DNA from: Candolleomyces eurysporus
Taxonomy: Eukaryota > Basidiomycota > Agaricomycetes > Agaricales > Psathyrellaceae
Length of the DNA stretch: 64,000 bases
Assembly (NCBI GenBank): GCA_027579435.1
Contig: JANBPK010000709.1
Coordinates: 129,184 to 193,183 of the forward strand
Direction of reading: 5' to 3'
Shown: positions 1-12,330 of the stretch, one piece after another
How positions within the stretch are numbered: position 1 is the first letter of the stretch
Layout: every line of letters begins with the position of its first letter
Made by a program: the position numbers and the translations under genes
Notes under the pieces: generated by a model
What the model was told of the DNA's origin: nothing
The model's database searches: none
Seen by the model: only the letters and a program-made list of their open reading frames with translations

Positions 1-2225
1 GCTATCAAGACATAAGCCTTCCAAGAACCAACGGTCACTGCTCTTGTCTTCTGACATTTGTCAGACGGAGGAAAGACGGGTCAAGAACTCTGAAACCCCA
101 CGATAATCGACTTGGCAACGTTAACAGAACGACTAAATTTTCGATACGCGCAAGTTCTTCCGCGTCCTGCACATTGAGCCCTACCCCACAGACCGACCAT
201 TAAGTGCTTCCTCCGTTATGAGCGTGTAAACCGGAGCGAGCGTGCCTAGGCCTGCAGCAGTAGATCTCCCGAGGGTGATCTTTGTTGGTTGCCCAACGAA
301 CAGCCGCCAGATGGCGGTTGAGGTGATCTAGTACGCTCGCGGTAGAAGTGGGCGACGGCGACGGCGACAGCGACAACGATGAACTGAATAACGCATGATG
401 CACACTTCAACTAATCGCATGTCCAATTTGTTGGCAAGTTTGGGGTGTTTTGAAACGTAGCGCCCAGTAGTAACGATTTGCGAGCGGACTTTTGAGAAGT
501 CGTCGGGAGGATGTTAACTGCCAACCTACCTAACAACTTGTGATCTTCAAAGTCCTCTGTTCGACTTCTAGTCAATCCTTGTCGCCAAGTCCACCATCCA
601 GCACACGGTGGAGACGGAAGTTAACCATGTCGTTATGATTGGATGAATCAATCGATGATCGGTCTTAGCCTCTCTGTCCAGCGCGCGGAGAGAAACNAAA
701 AAACCAACACCATGGCAGATGTTTGATGAAAAGCGGTCGGTGATTGGAGGGAGTTGAAGGACCCTTCATCGTTAAACGCCCATGTCACTAGGTGCACTTT
801 AGTTGAACACTTACATACCGTGCGAAGCAACGTCAAAAATTTCCTAGAAGTTAGTGTCCGGCGTCTCCCCACCCTCGAGGTTCATACCCACCTCCGTCCG
901 AGATCGTAACATGTGTTGATAGAGGAAGCGAAATTCTTGTTCTTGTGGCTGAATGTCCTCTGTTATCCTGATCATCTTACGTCCCTACACTGACTGATCG
1001 TCAGCTACAGTTACCAAAGGGATGCTGAGGACAGAGTACAAGGACGAACCCACAAATGAATTCCGAAGTAACGTACCCAGCAAAATTTTTCAACATTTGG
1101 GCCGCCTTACTCGCTCCACTGCTCCAGGCCGCTCCTATTCTCGACTTGACAGCTTTTGAGCGGTCTCCGTCACTCACACCTTGAAGGTGCCTGTAGACCA
1201 GGCCCAGGTCGGAGGAATTGAAAGGACTTGCTGTCAACGAGTGCCATAGGCTATACATAGTGAGCATTTCGTGCCTGGTCGGCACCGCTTTGAGTGGCAT
1301 TGCTTTCAGTCGCCGTCGCCTGTGCATGCATTGAGAGTTGACAGCTTCGTCGTGCCTTACCCAGGCAAAACCTATCATGTCGGGTCTCCGATGACAAGTT
1401 ATATGGACCCATTCAAGTCAATAAACGAGACTGCCGGTGGCTTTATATGAACCTCGGAGCGACCGACTGGGGATGAACTTCGTCAAAAGTTGGCTAGGAG
1501 ACCGCAAAGCGTAGTGAAACCCAAGGTAAAGCCGCTTCCGCGCATACTGATCCTCGGTCTGGGGGTCGAAGACGCAGAAAATCCCAGCGACATACGAGTG
1601 CATTCATTGACGGGTTCCCTGTAGCAGCATGCAGGCTGCAAGTTCCGTCCGGTCATGAGGTCTGGAGTTGTCTACTATACGTTGGAGCGTGCCTTGTAGA
1701 GTGTCACAAAGCACCCAATAGGTATTCGAGGATCTCTGATAACAGGCAGTGCTCGATTGGACAGTGGTATTCGCTGGAAATACCATCTCCCTTTGCTGTA
1801 ATCGATGAACCTAGAGTGTTGTCATTCGGTTCAGTGAAGTAATTCAGCTCTCATTCCCGATGTCGGAATTATGCTAATTAGACCTCCAGGAGTATGCAAT
1901 TCGAAAGTCAAGATTGATACCACTTTTCCAGGATGCGGACACGTCGGAAGTTTGGCCTGGCAGTATGCCGAGTCTTCGATTGGCCAAATGTCGAGTTGAC
2001 CAGCCAGTCAAGCTCGCTTCGAGACATCGTAGAATGTTTCTGCCGAGGGTAAACGCTAGTAGGTGAGCTTCTTCCAGAGGATCCATTCGGCTGCGACAGT
2101 GAGCCCCGCGCACTGACAGGTGAAATGGCACAAGTTTTCTTGAATCAGGGTATTTCCTGAAGGGTGCACCCGCGTGAAAGAGCCCAACCCGCGCGTTGTT
2201 CCATAACCTTGTAACCCTATTCAAT
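1..2225. other. Gene-poor left edge, nothing recognisable
   Basis: Only short open frames occur on either strand, none with a motif, membrane pattern or composition I recognise. The longest (minus strand, about 1001-1378 and 1874-2224) have no coherent exon continuation. There is one ambiguous base at 697 beside an A run. I see no repeats, transposase or reverse transcriptase remnants. It may hold decayed or lineage-specific sequence. Confidence 0.5.
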
Positions 2226-2590
2226 TCAGTTCATTGACAGGTCTAAGGAACACACTTGGCCATTGTTTTCCTGGTAATTTCCAGAAAATCGAGCCGGGTA
2301 TGAAGCCCCTTTAAGAGTGAGGCTAACCTTATCAGGATTGTCAAGTCCCAGGAGGAACTCGGAGACGGCGTTGAAAGAAATGGAAATGTCCTTGAAGTAC
2401 GCACTGGAGTTGTCAAAATTTCAAGGGCTCGGAGACTACTCCGCACCTGGAGTCTGGGTCAGGGCAGCGAGAGTCGAGTGTCTGTCAGTGTGACAATGAC
2501 AAGGCTCGACATGTTCTGTTCGCGGGCTTGGAAGCGATGGGAAGCAAGGAGAAGGTTGGATCGGAGTTTGTTTTCGTCACTCGCGGACAT
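2226..2590 (-). CDS. Possible small hypothetical gene, frame broken once
   Basis: An ATG at 2590 opens a frame starting MSASDENKL that reads to a TGA at 2459. A second frame (YFKDISISFNAV, then GLDNPDK) runs to a stop at 2226. They join if a 43-nt intron (GTGCGG...CTCCAG) is removed and one C is dropped from the CCC at about 2463. The result would be a protein of roughly 105 residues with a natural composition. I do not recognise a family. An alternative intron (GTTAGC...ACCAG, about 57 nt) lies near the 3' end. It could be a real gene with a sequencing error, a decayed gene, or chance. Confidence 0.28.
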
Positions 2591-3050
2591 CCCGGTTCGG
2601 TTTTCGCCTTCATTTCCACCTTTGACGTGTATTTGCCCTGATTTTCATCCACTGACATTGGAATCGACAAACCCGTCCAATCGGGAATTACCACCTTTGC
2701 GCGCGCTGTGCCCTCATTGCCTCCGCAAAGTTCTCAATTTTCCTTTTTATACCTTTTTCGCTTCTTTCACCGCCTCGAGAACGGACCGCCATGCTCAGAT
2801 CGGAAGATTGGTCCATCGCCGACGCTATGTCCTGGCCAGAAATCCAGAAAATCCGACGTTCTTGATGACTTGGCCGCACGGGGTAAGCGAGGTAACGCGT
2901 AAGGTCTGCCTATCATGGGAGACATCATCTCTGGGATCTGACGATAGATCTGTCTATTGTTGTGCTATCCTGCAGGCATCTATAAGTCTCACTGCTCACC
3001 CCTATGCCTTTACAGACTTCCCCTCCACCGTCGCGGCCCTCGCAGTCATC
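2591..3050. other. Intergenic, upstream of F-box gene
   Basis: Presumed 5' region of the F-box gene at 3051 and, if real, of the small gene at 2590. Open frames here overlap in all directions and have no recognisable content. Confidence 0.4.
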
Positions 3051-4016
3051 ATGAACAGCTGCCCCCACGAAATCCTGTTCCAGATCTTCGGGCTTGCTTG
3101 CGACGATGACGGCTCAACAGGACGCGCCCTCTCGCTCGTCTCCAGAAACGTCCACGAGCTTTCGAAAGAATTCAAGTACCAGTCGATCGCCATTGTAGGC
3201 ATCCCTCGGCTTGTTTCGTTTGCTGCAGTGCTGCAGCACCTCCAAGCGCCAAACCGCCGTGTCCGCCATCTATTCTTCTCCAGCATCGCTCAGAATCTTT
3301 CAGGGAAACCTAAGCGCATCTCAGAGGACCTTCAGAACTATGTGAGTGTCACCCCACATTGAACAAACCCTGATCTAAACTATGTCATCAGCGGGATACC
3401 TGCGACGCTTTCTCGAAAGTCATGCGAATTGTTGCACCAACGCTTGTCACTTGCGAGATCGTGTTTCAGTCGGCAAGAATGGTCACCCTCATCCCAGAGT
3501 CATGCCCCTGTTTGACCGACCTATCTCTCGTCGGCCCGTTCCCCATTCTTCTGCCCGATGGCGACGGGGCACCCCGCTTCCCTTCGCTCCGCTCCCTCAC
3601 CTTCTCATCCTTCACCGACTATCCGAGTCATCTATTCGAAGACATTGCCACTCAAGCCCCAAACCTCCAAAAACTCGCTTTCTATCCTGCTCAAGCCTGT
3701 CGTAACTTCGCGGGCGATCTCGCGAAAGCTCTCAATGCACCTACGTNCCCCCCGTTCCTCGCCAGATCCCCACCATGCACCAAGGCTTGCGCTGCCATCC
3801 ACAATCAAGCAGGTCACTGTCCAGCCAGGAACAGAAATCAACCGGGAGCTTCGCAACGCTTATTGTAAGCAGAGCGTTCAGGCGTTGATGGAGAGGAAGC
3901 TCATCTACATGCAGAAAAACCACAACCGATGTCGGGTCGAGTGTGTCGACCCCGGCCGCCCACAAACATCCCCCCAGGACGCTCTCAGCGTTTGGCTCTT
4001 ACGATCTTATGACTGA
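3051..4016 (+). CDS. F-box-like protein with leucine-rich tail
   Basis: The N-terminus has an F-box-like pattern (PHEILFQIFGLACD, then ALSLVSRNVHELS), the motif that binds Skp1 in SCF ubiquitin ligases. Basidiomycetes carry large expanded families of such proteins with variable substrate-binding tails. Exon 1 ends near 3341 and joins across a GTGAGT...ATCAG intron to a second exon rich in leucine repeats (CLTDLSLVGPFP, FPSLRSLTFSSF). An ambiguous base at 3747 beside a C run breaks the frame. Downstream, a different frame (KQVTVQPGTEINREL to a stop at 4014) looks coding. I therefore read a single gene with a miscalled homopolymer. The substrate is unknown. Confidence 0.6.
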
Positions 4017-4176
4017 ACGACGAATACCCCCTGCTTTGTATCATGCAACAACTTCAGACGGTGGACCGTTAATTGTTAAGTTAATGTATTTAACCATTAT
4101 AATCTCTTGTATCGCTACTGCTCTTTGTTTACGACCCTCAACCCTATATGTACTACCCTTAAGGAACATTTATTAA

Positions 4177-6182
4177 TTATGTAGCTTTGGATTTAGGACC
4201 TTTACCAGAGGCTTGCGCAACCAGATTCCCGATACCCCCCAACACCGCTCTCGATAAAGCAGGAACCATTTCACTCAGGGTGCCCACAGCTATCGAGGTG
4301 TTTCGAACAACATCAGCAGCAACATTCCAAGTAGCTCCTTGCTGCTTCACGTCCGCCCCTGCAGACATCATGATGGCCGCTTTAATTGAATCGAGCTCGT
4401 TGAGCACTTCCACTCCGACTGACCGGGCCCACACGATGGGTTCGGCCTCGGTGGTGTATACTTTGTGCAGCTTGTCAACGGCAGCCATCAAAACGTGGTT
4501 CGCGAGGTACCGTTCTTGGGTGTAAGGAAGCAGCGCCGTGTATGAGCCTAGTGTCACGGATTTGAGTGGGCGTTCCGAGCAAAGATGGTTCTGTCAGATA
4601 GAACTGGGCTTACCAATGTCGCCGCCGCGAAGGACAGCATTTTCGAGGCAGCGAGCCAAACATTCAACATCGCTCAACCCCATATTCAGGCCCTGCCCTG
4701 CGAGAGGGTGGACGGTGTGAGCGGCGTCTCCGACGAGCACCGTCCTGGAGCCCTTGCCTTCGCCAATGTAGGCCTCGGCATGGTTGAACCGCAGAGGGAA
4801 GGATGCGGGTGTGCCAGGCTGGAGTGAGGTAACAAGCGGGGGAAGGTCTTGAGAGTCCGGTGAAGAGATACCAACAGGCGCATCCCGTCGAACGAGCGAA
4901 GAGTAGGTCGATAAAGGCTCAATGGAATGCGCCTTTTCTCTGAATTGAATCTCTTCTTGAAGCTGTTCCAGCGTTATCGGGGAACCGGATGCCTGGGCTT
5001 CTAGAATACGGTCATATAGGTATTTTAGAGAGAAAGTGGGGAGACGGAAGGCGGCATTGATCATGGTTGAGAGAACCTCCGGGCCGCTCGCCAAGAGCGC
5101 CTTCGCGATGTGCGGTCGTGTCGACCAGACGAGTGAAGAAACTGTCGGGGAGAAAGGGAGGAATGCAATTGGCCCAGTTGGAAGGAACCTTTGGTAGGCA
5201 GTTGTATTTGGCCCTTCAAATGCCCCTCGGGGATGGTGTTCGAGAGTCGCGACTATGGCTTGAGTGTCGTATGACCACCCATAAGACGATATTCCCGCGA
5301 AGGAGCGGACGGGTGAGTTGAATCCATCGGCGCCAACCTAGAGCGCGTTAGAAAGAAGGTGGCGTATGGAACGATCAAAAGGCTTACAAGTAGCCTAGAA
5401 CGCAGGACTCGACCATTGTCTAGATGTACCAAAGGCCAACTTCGCTGCTCGTTCGAGTCGCGAGTAATTGACTGTACTTTGGTCTTTTGGAGAAGCTGGA
5501 CTTGAGGAAATCCCTCGAGATGGCGCAGGAGACCTCGTTGTAAATTTAGGTTCTCGGTCATGCGAGACATACCGCTTCTGGCCGCTTCACCCCCGATATC
5601 TGAGGCAGAGAAGAATATACGAGCGTCAGAAACGCCATCCCAGACCTGGATAGAAACGGGTCAATTCCGAGGTAGCGCACGCAGAAGCATATGGCTACAC
5701 ACTTGCATGTCTTCGAGACCACAAGTTCTGCCCTGCTCAACAGCACTCCATGCTCCAATGCCTGGAAAGAGTGTTAGAATATTTATATTTGTGATCACAG
5801 AGCTTCCCTACGCTTCAAGAAGTCTTGCGACGCGTTCGTGAGCGAGCTAACACGGTTGGAGATTGCCCCGGATGCTGGCGCCCATTCCTTGATTTTGTTC
5901 AGCTCCCCGGCTTCAATGAGGGCAATAGAGAGATTATTCTGAATAGTAGGAGATGATCCTGGTAGTTATTGCAAAGTCAATAGCCTGCACCGACCAAGAA
6001 GAAATCGTCGCACCTAACGCGGAAGCAAGCGCGAGTCCAGCCGGACCGCCCCCAACTATGACTACGTCGATGTCTTCATAGTTCTCGACATTTGTTGTCG
6101 CAATCCTTCGTCTCGAGGATTCACGAAGTACAGGGTGGAAGGAACGGCGAAAGCAGGTCGATGCCGACGACCTGGAAAGCAT
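4177..6182 (-). CDS. COQ6: Ubiquinone biosynthesis monooxygenase COQ6
   Basis: FAD-dependent monooxygenase that hydroxylates carbon 5 of the benzoquinone ring precursor in coenzyme Q synthesis, on the mitochondrial inner membrane. The N-terminus from ATG 6182 is Arg/Ser-rich and lacks acids for about 30 residues, fitting a mitochondrial presequence. It is followed by the dinucleotide-binding motif VVIVGGGPAGLALA. Near the C-terminal third lies GDAAHTVHPLAGQGLN, the second FAD motif of the UbiH/COQ6 family. Short introns separate at least six exons; for example one leaves GALG and resumes at SPTIQNNLSIAL. The protein ends GKGPKSKAT. It is divergent from SEC6 with only about 120 bp between start codons. 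Confidence 0.9.
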
Positions 6183-6303
6183 GAGGGAAACCAAGGAATC
6201 TCGTCATAGTTGCCGGAACGACCAATAATTGGCACAGCACGTGCCGGCGATGTACCACCTTTTGTCCTCATCCCCCCCCGCAGCCCGCTAGCCCACCGGG
6301 CAA
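6183..6303. promoter_or_regulatory. Shared divergent promoter of COQ6 and SEC6
   Basis: Only 121 bp separate the two start codons, so both core promoters and 5' UTRs must lie here or overlap the genes. The half next to SEC6 is C-rich (a run of eight C near 6272). No TATA box is apparent. Confidence 0.55.
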
Positions 6304-8710
6304 ATGGCGGCCCCTACTGTCTCCGCCGCCCAGGCAATTGGAGAATATCTTCAGTCGCCAGACGACCTGGTCAAAGTTGCAGCTTTCCGCAAGAAACTCG
6401 AGAAAGAGAAGGCATCCATCGACGCCAGACTCAAGACCGGTGTCAAGGAACAGCTTGAAGCAACCCGACAAGGTCTCAGCAAGCTTCTAGGCACTCGCGA
6501 CAATGTACAATCCATTAGAGATGAAATGACCTCCATTGAACGGGAATGTGAAGATATGACCATCAAGGTTGCTACGTTCGACCAGATCAGCAGAGTGCGT
6601 AGAGAGCCTATGCATTCCTGTCGTTGTCTATTCACCTTCTGAAAGGTCTCTATGGTCCATAGGAACTTTGAGTCTACAGAAGAGATGGTTAACAACCTGC
6701 TGGAAATGGCGACCAGGCTGGATCACCTGGAGCATATGTTGGCCTCGGATAGCAGAGATATCGTTGGCCCCGCACCAAACCTCCTCATTATCCATTATCA
6801 CCTCAACCAGCTGGAACGATTCAGGAACCATACAATGCATGAAGCCAAGAAAGCGTCTGCAAGCTCACAACAGACGTTGACCCGATGGTTCGAGAGACTA
6901 AATCAGTTCATTACGCGGTTCGATGAGTACATCGTCGAACTCGCCAAGAATATTCTCCCATTGGTACGGGCTGGGCACGCCGACGTAGTGGTGAGGCTGG
7001 TGAAGATTGCTGAAGTCGAGGGAAAGGAAGACGAAAAGGTTTGAGCCTTTATATGCTACATGAACCTTCATTTCTGACACTTGCCTTTCGTGCAGGCATT
7101 GGTCATGCGATTCGTCAAGAAGGCTGCCAAGCTGGATGCTGCCCTCAAGTTCAAGTCACTACAAGCCAACGCTCGGGTGCTTAAGCACTACAGGTCCAAA
7201 ATCCAGAAGGCTATCATTGAATCCATTCAGGCGAAGATGGAAGAAGCATACAAGCAAGACGAAGACAATCCGATTCAGTTCCTCGAAAGCTCTACTTGGA
7301 TCTATCAAGACATTCTTCGTATAGAGAAGGACGTTGTCCCTTGCTTCCCCGCAGACTACGATATCTTCACCCATTTCATTCGCGAGTACCACAAATCCCT
7401 CAATACCGTGATCACGAGGATGGCGGCAAGAAAGATAGAGGCGACTACCATGCTTTCCCTTTACGAGTGGCTCAAGGAGTATAGGTCCAACATGAAGGAG
7501 CTCAACATTGCCCCGGAATTAATGGAACCGCCGCTACTCGACGGGAAAGAGCAGAATCTCATCGAAGATTACCTGCAGCTCATCATTCAGAAACTGGACG
7601 AGTGGTCGAACAATCTCATGAAGACGGAACTGAGCGAATTTACCAAACGAGAGGAACCACCAGAAATCGACAGCGACGGTATGTACGGCACCCAAGGAGC
7701 CGTCATTCTTTTCCAAATGGTCAACCAACAAGTCGACCTCGCCATCGAAAGTGGTCAAGGTGCAATCTTGGCCCGGGTCATCACTGAAGTAAACCGAGTC
7801 ATGCGAGGCATCCAGGAGCAATGGACCAAGACCGTAGATGCCGAACTCAAAAAGCAGATCGAAAAACCAGAAGAAGTCGCTGGAGGATTGGTGGAGTATT
7901 GCATCGCCCTCGCCAACGACCAGGTCAAGTCAGCCGACTACGCCGAGGCCCTCCTCGCTCGCATGGAACAGCTTGTATCTGAGAAGTACCGCGTCACGAT
8001 CAACGAAAGCCTCAACAACGCTATCGACGGGTACCTCGACGTTGCGAAGAAGTGCATGCAGACTCTAATCGACATCATCTTCAACGACCTCAAACCAGCT
8101 ACCAAGGCACTCTTCCAACAGTCCTGGTATGACGGCGTCATTCACCAAATCGTCGAAACGATGCGGGACTACATGGCGGATTACCAGAGCTACCTCAACT
8201 CGGCGTTATTGGAACTCTTGGTCGAAGACCTCCTTGACGCCTTCCTTCTGATTTACCTCAACGCCTTGGCCAACTCACCGAAACTGCGCATGCCAGCGGC
8301 CGCTGAGCGCATTCGGGAAGATATTAACGAAGTGTACACCTTCTTCAACACACTTTCTACGGCCCAGGATGTCGAGAACCGGCTCAGGGTGTTGGAGATG
8401 ATTCTGTCGATGCTAGAAGCCTCCAAGGACATGGTCTTCCTGTCGTTCTGGTCCTTTGCTAAAGAATTTGGGCCCAATATCGGTTTTGTGGAGGGGTTGA
8501 TCAGGTCGAGAAGCGACATCGATCGTTCCGGCGCTGGTGAAGTCATGGATAGTATTCGTCGAAAGGTTAAAGACGAGAACCTGACCGATCGTAAGTGGCT
8601 TGTATACGAGGAAGCGAACATCTATCTAATTCCTCTATTTAGCGCCCGAGCCGACTATTATGAAGAAAGTAACCGTTCAGAACGTGTTCACTCGATTCTT
8701 ACGACAGTAA
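6304..8710 (+). CDS. SEC6: Exocyst complex subunit Sec6
   Basis: Subunit of the octameric exocyst, which tethers secretory vesicles to the plasma membrane at sites of polar growth such as hyphal tips. Four exons give a helical protein of about 750 residues, the usual length for Sec6/EXOC3. The N-terminal part (ASIDARLKTGVKEQLE, then RDNVQSIRDEMTSIE) matches the coiled start of the family, and the long third exon carries the Sec6 domain. The last intron (GTAAGT...TTTAG, 8589-8642) leads to a short final exon ending FTRFLRQ at 8710. The open frame that reads through that intron to 8997 is therefore not the true end. It is convergent with the NAD+ synthetase gene, 160 bp apart. Confidence 0.9.
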
Positions 8711-8870
8711 TCCAAGCATTCTTTCACCAGCTCCGTGAGCACTTTGTAGTTTCTTGTCTGCCTTTTGCATCCATCCATCGGATATATCTTCATTTCAGCT
8801 CTCCACTGTATCTAGTAGCCATACTGTACATTATAGATCTAATACCCAGTGCTTGTTGGGTCAACCTCCT

Positions 8871-11800
8871 TTACTCTTTCTTCAATTCCTTGGACCGGTC
8901 GGGTAGCTTTGCAGCGGTAGCATCTATCTTTCTGAACTGCCAAGGGAAGCGAGCGTTATACAAGAATGGCCGCAAATCGAATCCTGTTGCGAGGTGAGTC
9001 CGAGACAGCCCATTATATCTGTACCAAACCACTTACTATTGTCATCGGGACTGTAGGATTCCTGTACGGTTGTGAATTGCTAGCTCTCAGAAAGCCTGAA
9101 GAGAGGACTTACCGCATGATACGCCGGCGTTAATGTTGTCATTTTGTGGCGATTGCGAGCGTGTTCGAAGAAGAAAAGCTTCACTTTGTCCGCGATCTGG
9201 CCGTTACATTAGCTCATCCATACAGGTGTAAGCCAGGGCAGGATGCTGCAAACTTACCTGTATTGGAGACAGGAAACTTCCCCATTCATGCACGAGTTTC
9301 GTGAACATGCTGTACGGACCGCACTTCTCCACCTTCCTCAATCGACCGAATGCAGAGAGCTCATCGTACGTCATTCCCATATCAGCCTAAAAAGTAGAGT
9401 CAGTTGAAATTCACTGGATGAAGGGGAGCCAATTTCACCTCGTCTGACTGTACATATGTTTCAGTGATAGGCTCCAATTCGGCAGTGGGAACCGCATCCA
9501 AGAAGCTGTTGAAGGGTTTCAATACTGTTGAGCTAGCTTCTTATGAATTATCGGAAACCTGCCTCTTCAAGATGGGAAGATCGAAAGCCACTTGAGCATA
9601 AGCAATGAATTTCTTCAAATCCGTCTTGCTGATGCCACCGATAGGATTGATGTCTGCAGCAGAGCAGTCATACTTGGTGAGGTATCCTCGTAAGCTTTAG
9701 ACGCCAGGATGTTAACGTTTAGTATGCTCAGCAACAACCCGAGGCAGAGTAACTTACCTTTCGTCAACATTGGCGCTTCCAAGAACTAGTAGCCCGCCGT
9801 ACTTTCCACGAACCCATGGCAAGAGCTGAGCAAACATGTAAGCAATAACCATACGGAGCCTGGCCTGGATATTCTGCAGAGCAAGATTTTCTGCATTCGA
9901 TCCGCCTTGGGACCGGAACTGAGGGCTTTTCCCAGTGACAACCGAGAACAAGGTGCGCACGGCTGTCACCAAAGAATCCATATTCAGGTCGATGTGATAG
10001 CTGGGAGAAACATCATCATCTGTGTGTTTCTTTGGATCTATCTGTGAAGCGCACCTTCCTATTGCCTCCGCAAGCTCCTTTGCACGGTTTCGAGTCTCAG
10101 CGCTAGAATTCTCGGTGCCCATGTAGCAGGTATGGAATATTCTGTTGCAGAATTCTTTCGGGTCCTCAGGAATGTACGTCGAGTTCTCTGGTTCTCCCGT
10201 CATTCGTCGGGCATCCTGAATGACCTGTTGCTCTGCCAGGGGGATCAGTGCAAGTCCTGGAAGGAAAGAAGCACGTTATTCACCTCCTCGACGTGCAGCT
10301 TCAGCAACCAGCCGACACATCGAATACACGATCACAGCTGTCGAACAACTGTCAACACCACCACTCAAAGGAACGAAGTACCCCTGCACTCTGGAACGCC
10401 TCAAGTAGTCCCAGAGCCAGCATGCAGGACCTAGGCTACAAGGACATCAGTTCAGCAATCAAGACCTTGTCAACATCAAACCTACGCAATTTCTTCCTCA
10501 GGCGTATGGAATCGAATCTCGATGGGTTTGGTGCCTGCAAGCCCAACAGTGGCTTCTTCTCTTTCGTCGAGAGCACCGCTGGACAAAGCGAAGGGCACCT
10601 CGACACGGTGATACCTCTCAGCCTCAGCGGCTTGCATGCTGCGACTGCTCGTAGCACGATGGGCACGAACGTCCTCCAAGTCAATGGTAGCGGTAACTAC
10701 TTCGACATCGCGAAGGGAGAACTGGGAGCCCTGGGCCACTACTCGGCCGTTGACCGCAATTATGGCGCAACCATCGTAGTAAAGTCGATCGCCGTCGCAG
10801 CCTTGTTGATTAGCATAAAGATAGATTCCTCCTAACTTGTACGGGGTGAATTTAAGTTTCTGCATGGGTGACATGTGTTACCTTCTGAGTAGCTTCTCTA
10901 ATGAGGTCAACACGGGTGTATAGCTTTCTCAATTCATGGTGACTTCCGCTGGAATTAGTGAATACTTCTACCCCGTCCAAACCCATTAAGATGTGGGGAC
11001 TGTGCGGCTCATTAGGAAGTGAAACGAGCGAGATAGCGAATAAATCATGTACCTTGCAGGAGTAAATAACTCTTCACACAATTCCACACCAATGCAGGTG
11101 TCTGTGGTGCTAATGACAGCGTCACCGAAAGGCACTTTCGCCTGATAAATAAAATTCGTTTTAGACCAGCATAATGAAAGTGCGTTGCGAAATTACCTGT
11201 CCTGTCGCAGCCTGGATAATTCTCGGTAAGTAATGGTCCTCCCACTGTCTATGTTTGGCCCAAGGAGTGAAGTAACGGAGTTCTCGATAATTCCCGTCGT
11301 TCGCCATCCACATCTTGGGCCTAATAAGCAGGATCTTTCCGTCGTGGATGATAATACGGCAGTTGTAGATCACATTCTTGTGAATGACCGGCCTGTTTCC
11401 AAGTTTCAGAATCGAATTCCTGCGACATATATTCGAGGGACTCACATCCCAATATCACAGACGATCCCTGTTGTAATTTCGGATGATATGATTTTGCTCA
11501 GGATTTCCCAGGAGTGAAGGACAGTGTCGCCTGTGGTTCAGGTCAGCACAGAGGAGGGTTCAACGGGATACGTCGAGTCGTCAATACCTTCCAAGAAGTG
11601 GTCGTAGCAGCCATATCCACTATTCCAGTGTCAGAAACGAGTCCCAGTGAGCATTCCGGGAAGCCACATACGGGATCTCTAGTTCCGGCCCAACCCTCAA
11701 TGTCGCTCCTCGTTCCTTTGCAATCTTGATGCTTTCCACGATTCGCTCATAGTTTCCCTGCGCATTTCTCTGTAAAAAAAAAAGGCTCTTGCCACAGTTG

Positions 11801-11965
11801 AGACGAACCGACCTCGAAATCTAGTGCCCATTGGTTCAGGGAACTGCCATATTCAATGAACTCTGTATCGCCGCCAGGAATGAATGAATCAATACCATCT
11901 AAGCTCATGATTTAGATAACGAACGGTGTATCGAGTTCGGTGGCGTACGTTGCAACTGTTATCAT
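8871..11965 (-). CDS. QNS1: Glutamine-dependent NAD+ synthetase
   Basis: Converts nicotinic acid adenine dinucleotide to NAD+ using ATP and glutamine-derived ammonia. The N-terminal nitrilase-type glutaminase domain shows all three catalytic signatures: Glu in GPELEIPGYG, Lys in LLIRPKMW and Cys in GVELCEEL. The synthetase domain has the pyrophosphatase loop [12 protein letters not shown]. The tail includes [15 protein letters not shown] and [10 protein letters not shown], also typical. The gene is highly fragmented, with more than ten introns. Start ATG 11965 gives MITVAT, joined across an intron to [10 protein letters not shown], the conserved beginning of eukaryotic NAD+ synthetases. The end (KELKKE) at 8871 follows two short exons. 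Expected length is about 700 residues. Confidence 0.9.
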
Positions 11966-12330
11966 ATGCGGCATTCTGGATATCTTTGTTGGCCGTCGTG
12001 GTTGCAGAGGAAGGGTGTTCCGAGCTGTAGTCAGACACAGGCGCTAAGTTTAAGGTTATCTTGTTATAAACCCGAGATAAGATAAACCAGAAGATCGATC
12101 ATCCCACAGGCCATTTCGGATTCGAAAAATCTATGAATTTGAGAGGATAGTAGATACTAGAGGAAAGCAATTATCTATGTACACAGGACGGATGAATGAC
12201 GACGAAAATACAGAAAAACATGCAAGTCTATGGAGAGGATATCATGCAACATATATGGAGGCTTAACGACACAGGTGCCCGCATAATTGGAGAAGGTATG
12301 AGAAAAATGAAAGCGTAATCATGATGAAAG
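11966..12330. other. Intergenic between NAD synthetase 5' end and ACC1 3' end
   Basis: Both neighbours are on the minus strand, so this holds the ACC1 3' UTR and the NAD+ synthetase promoter. It is moderately AT-rich with GATA-like words near 12067. No gene is seen. Confidence 0.5.
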
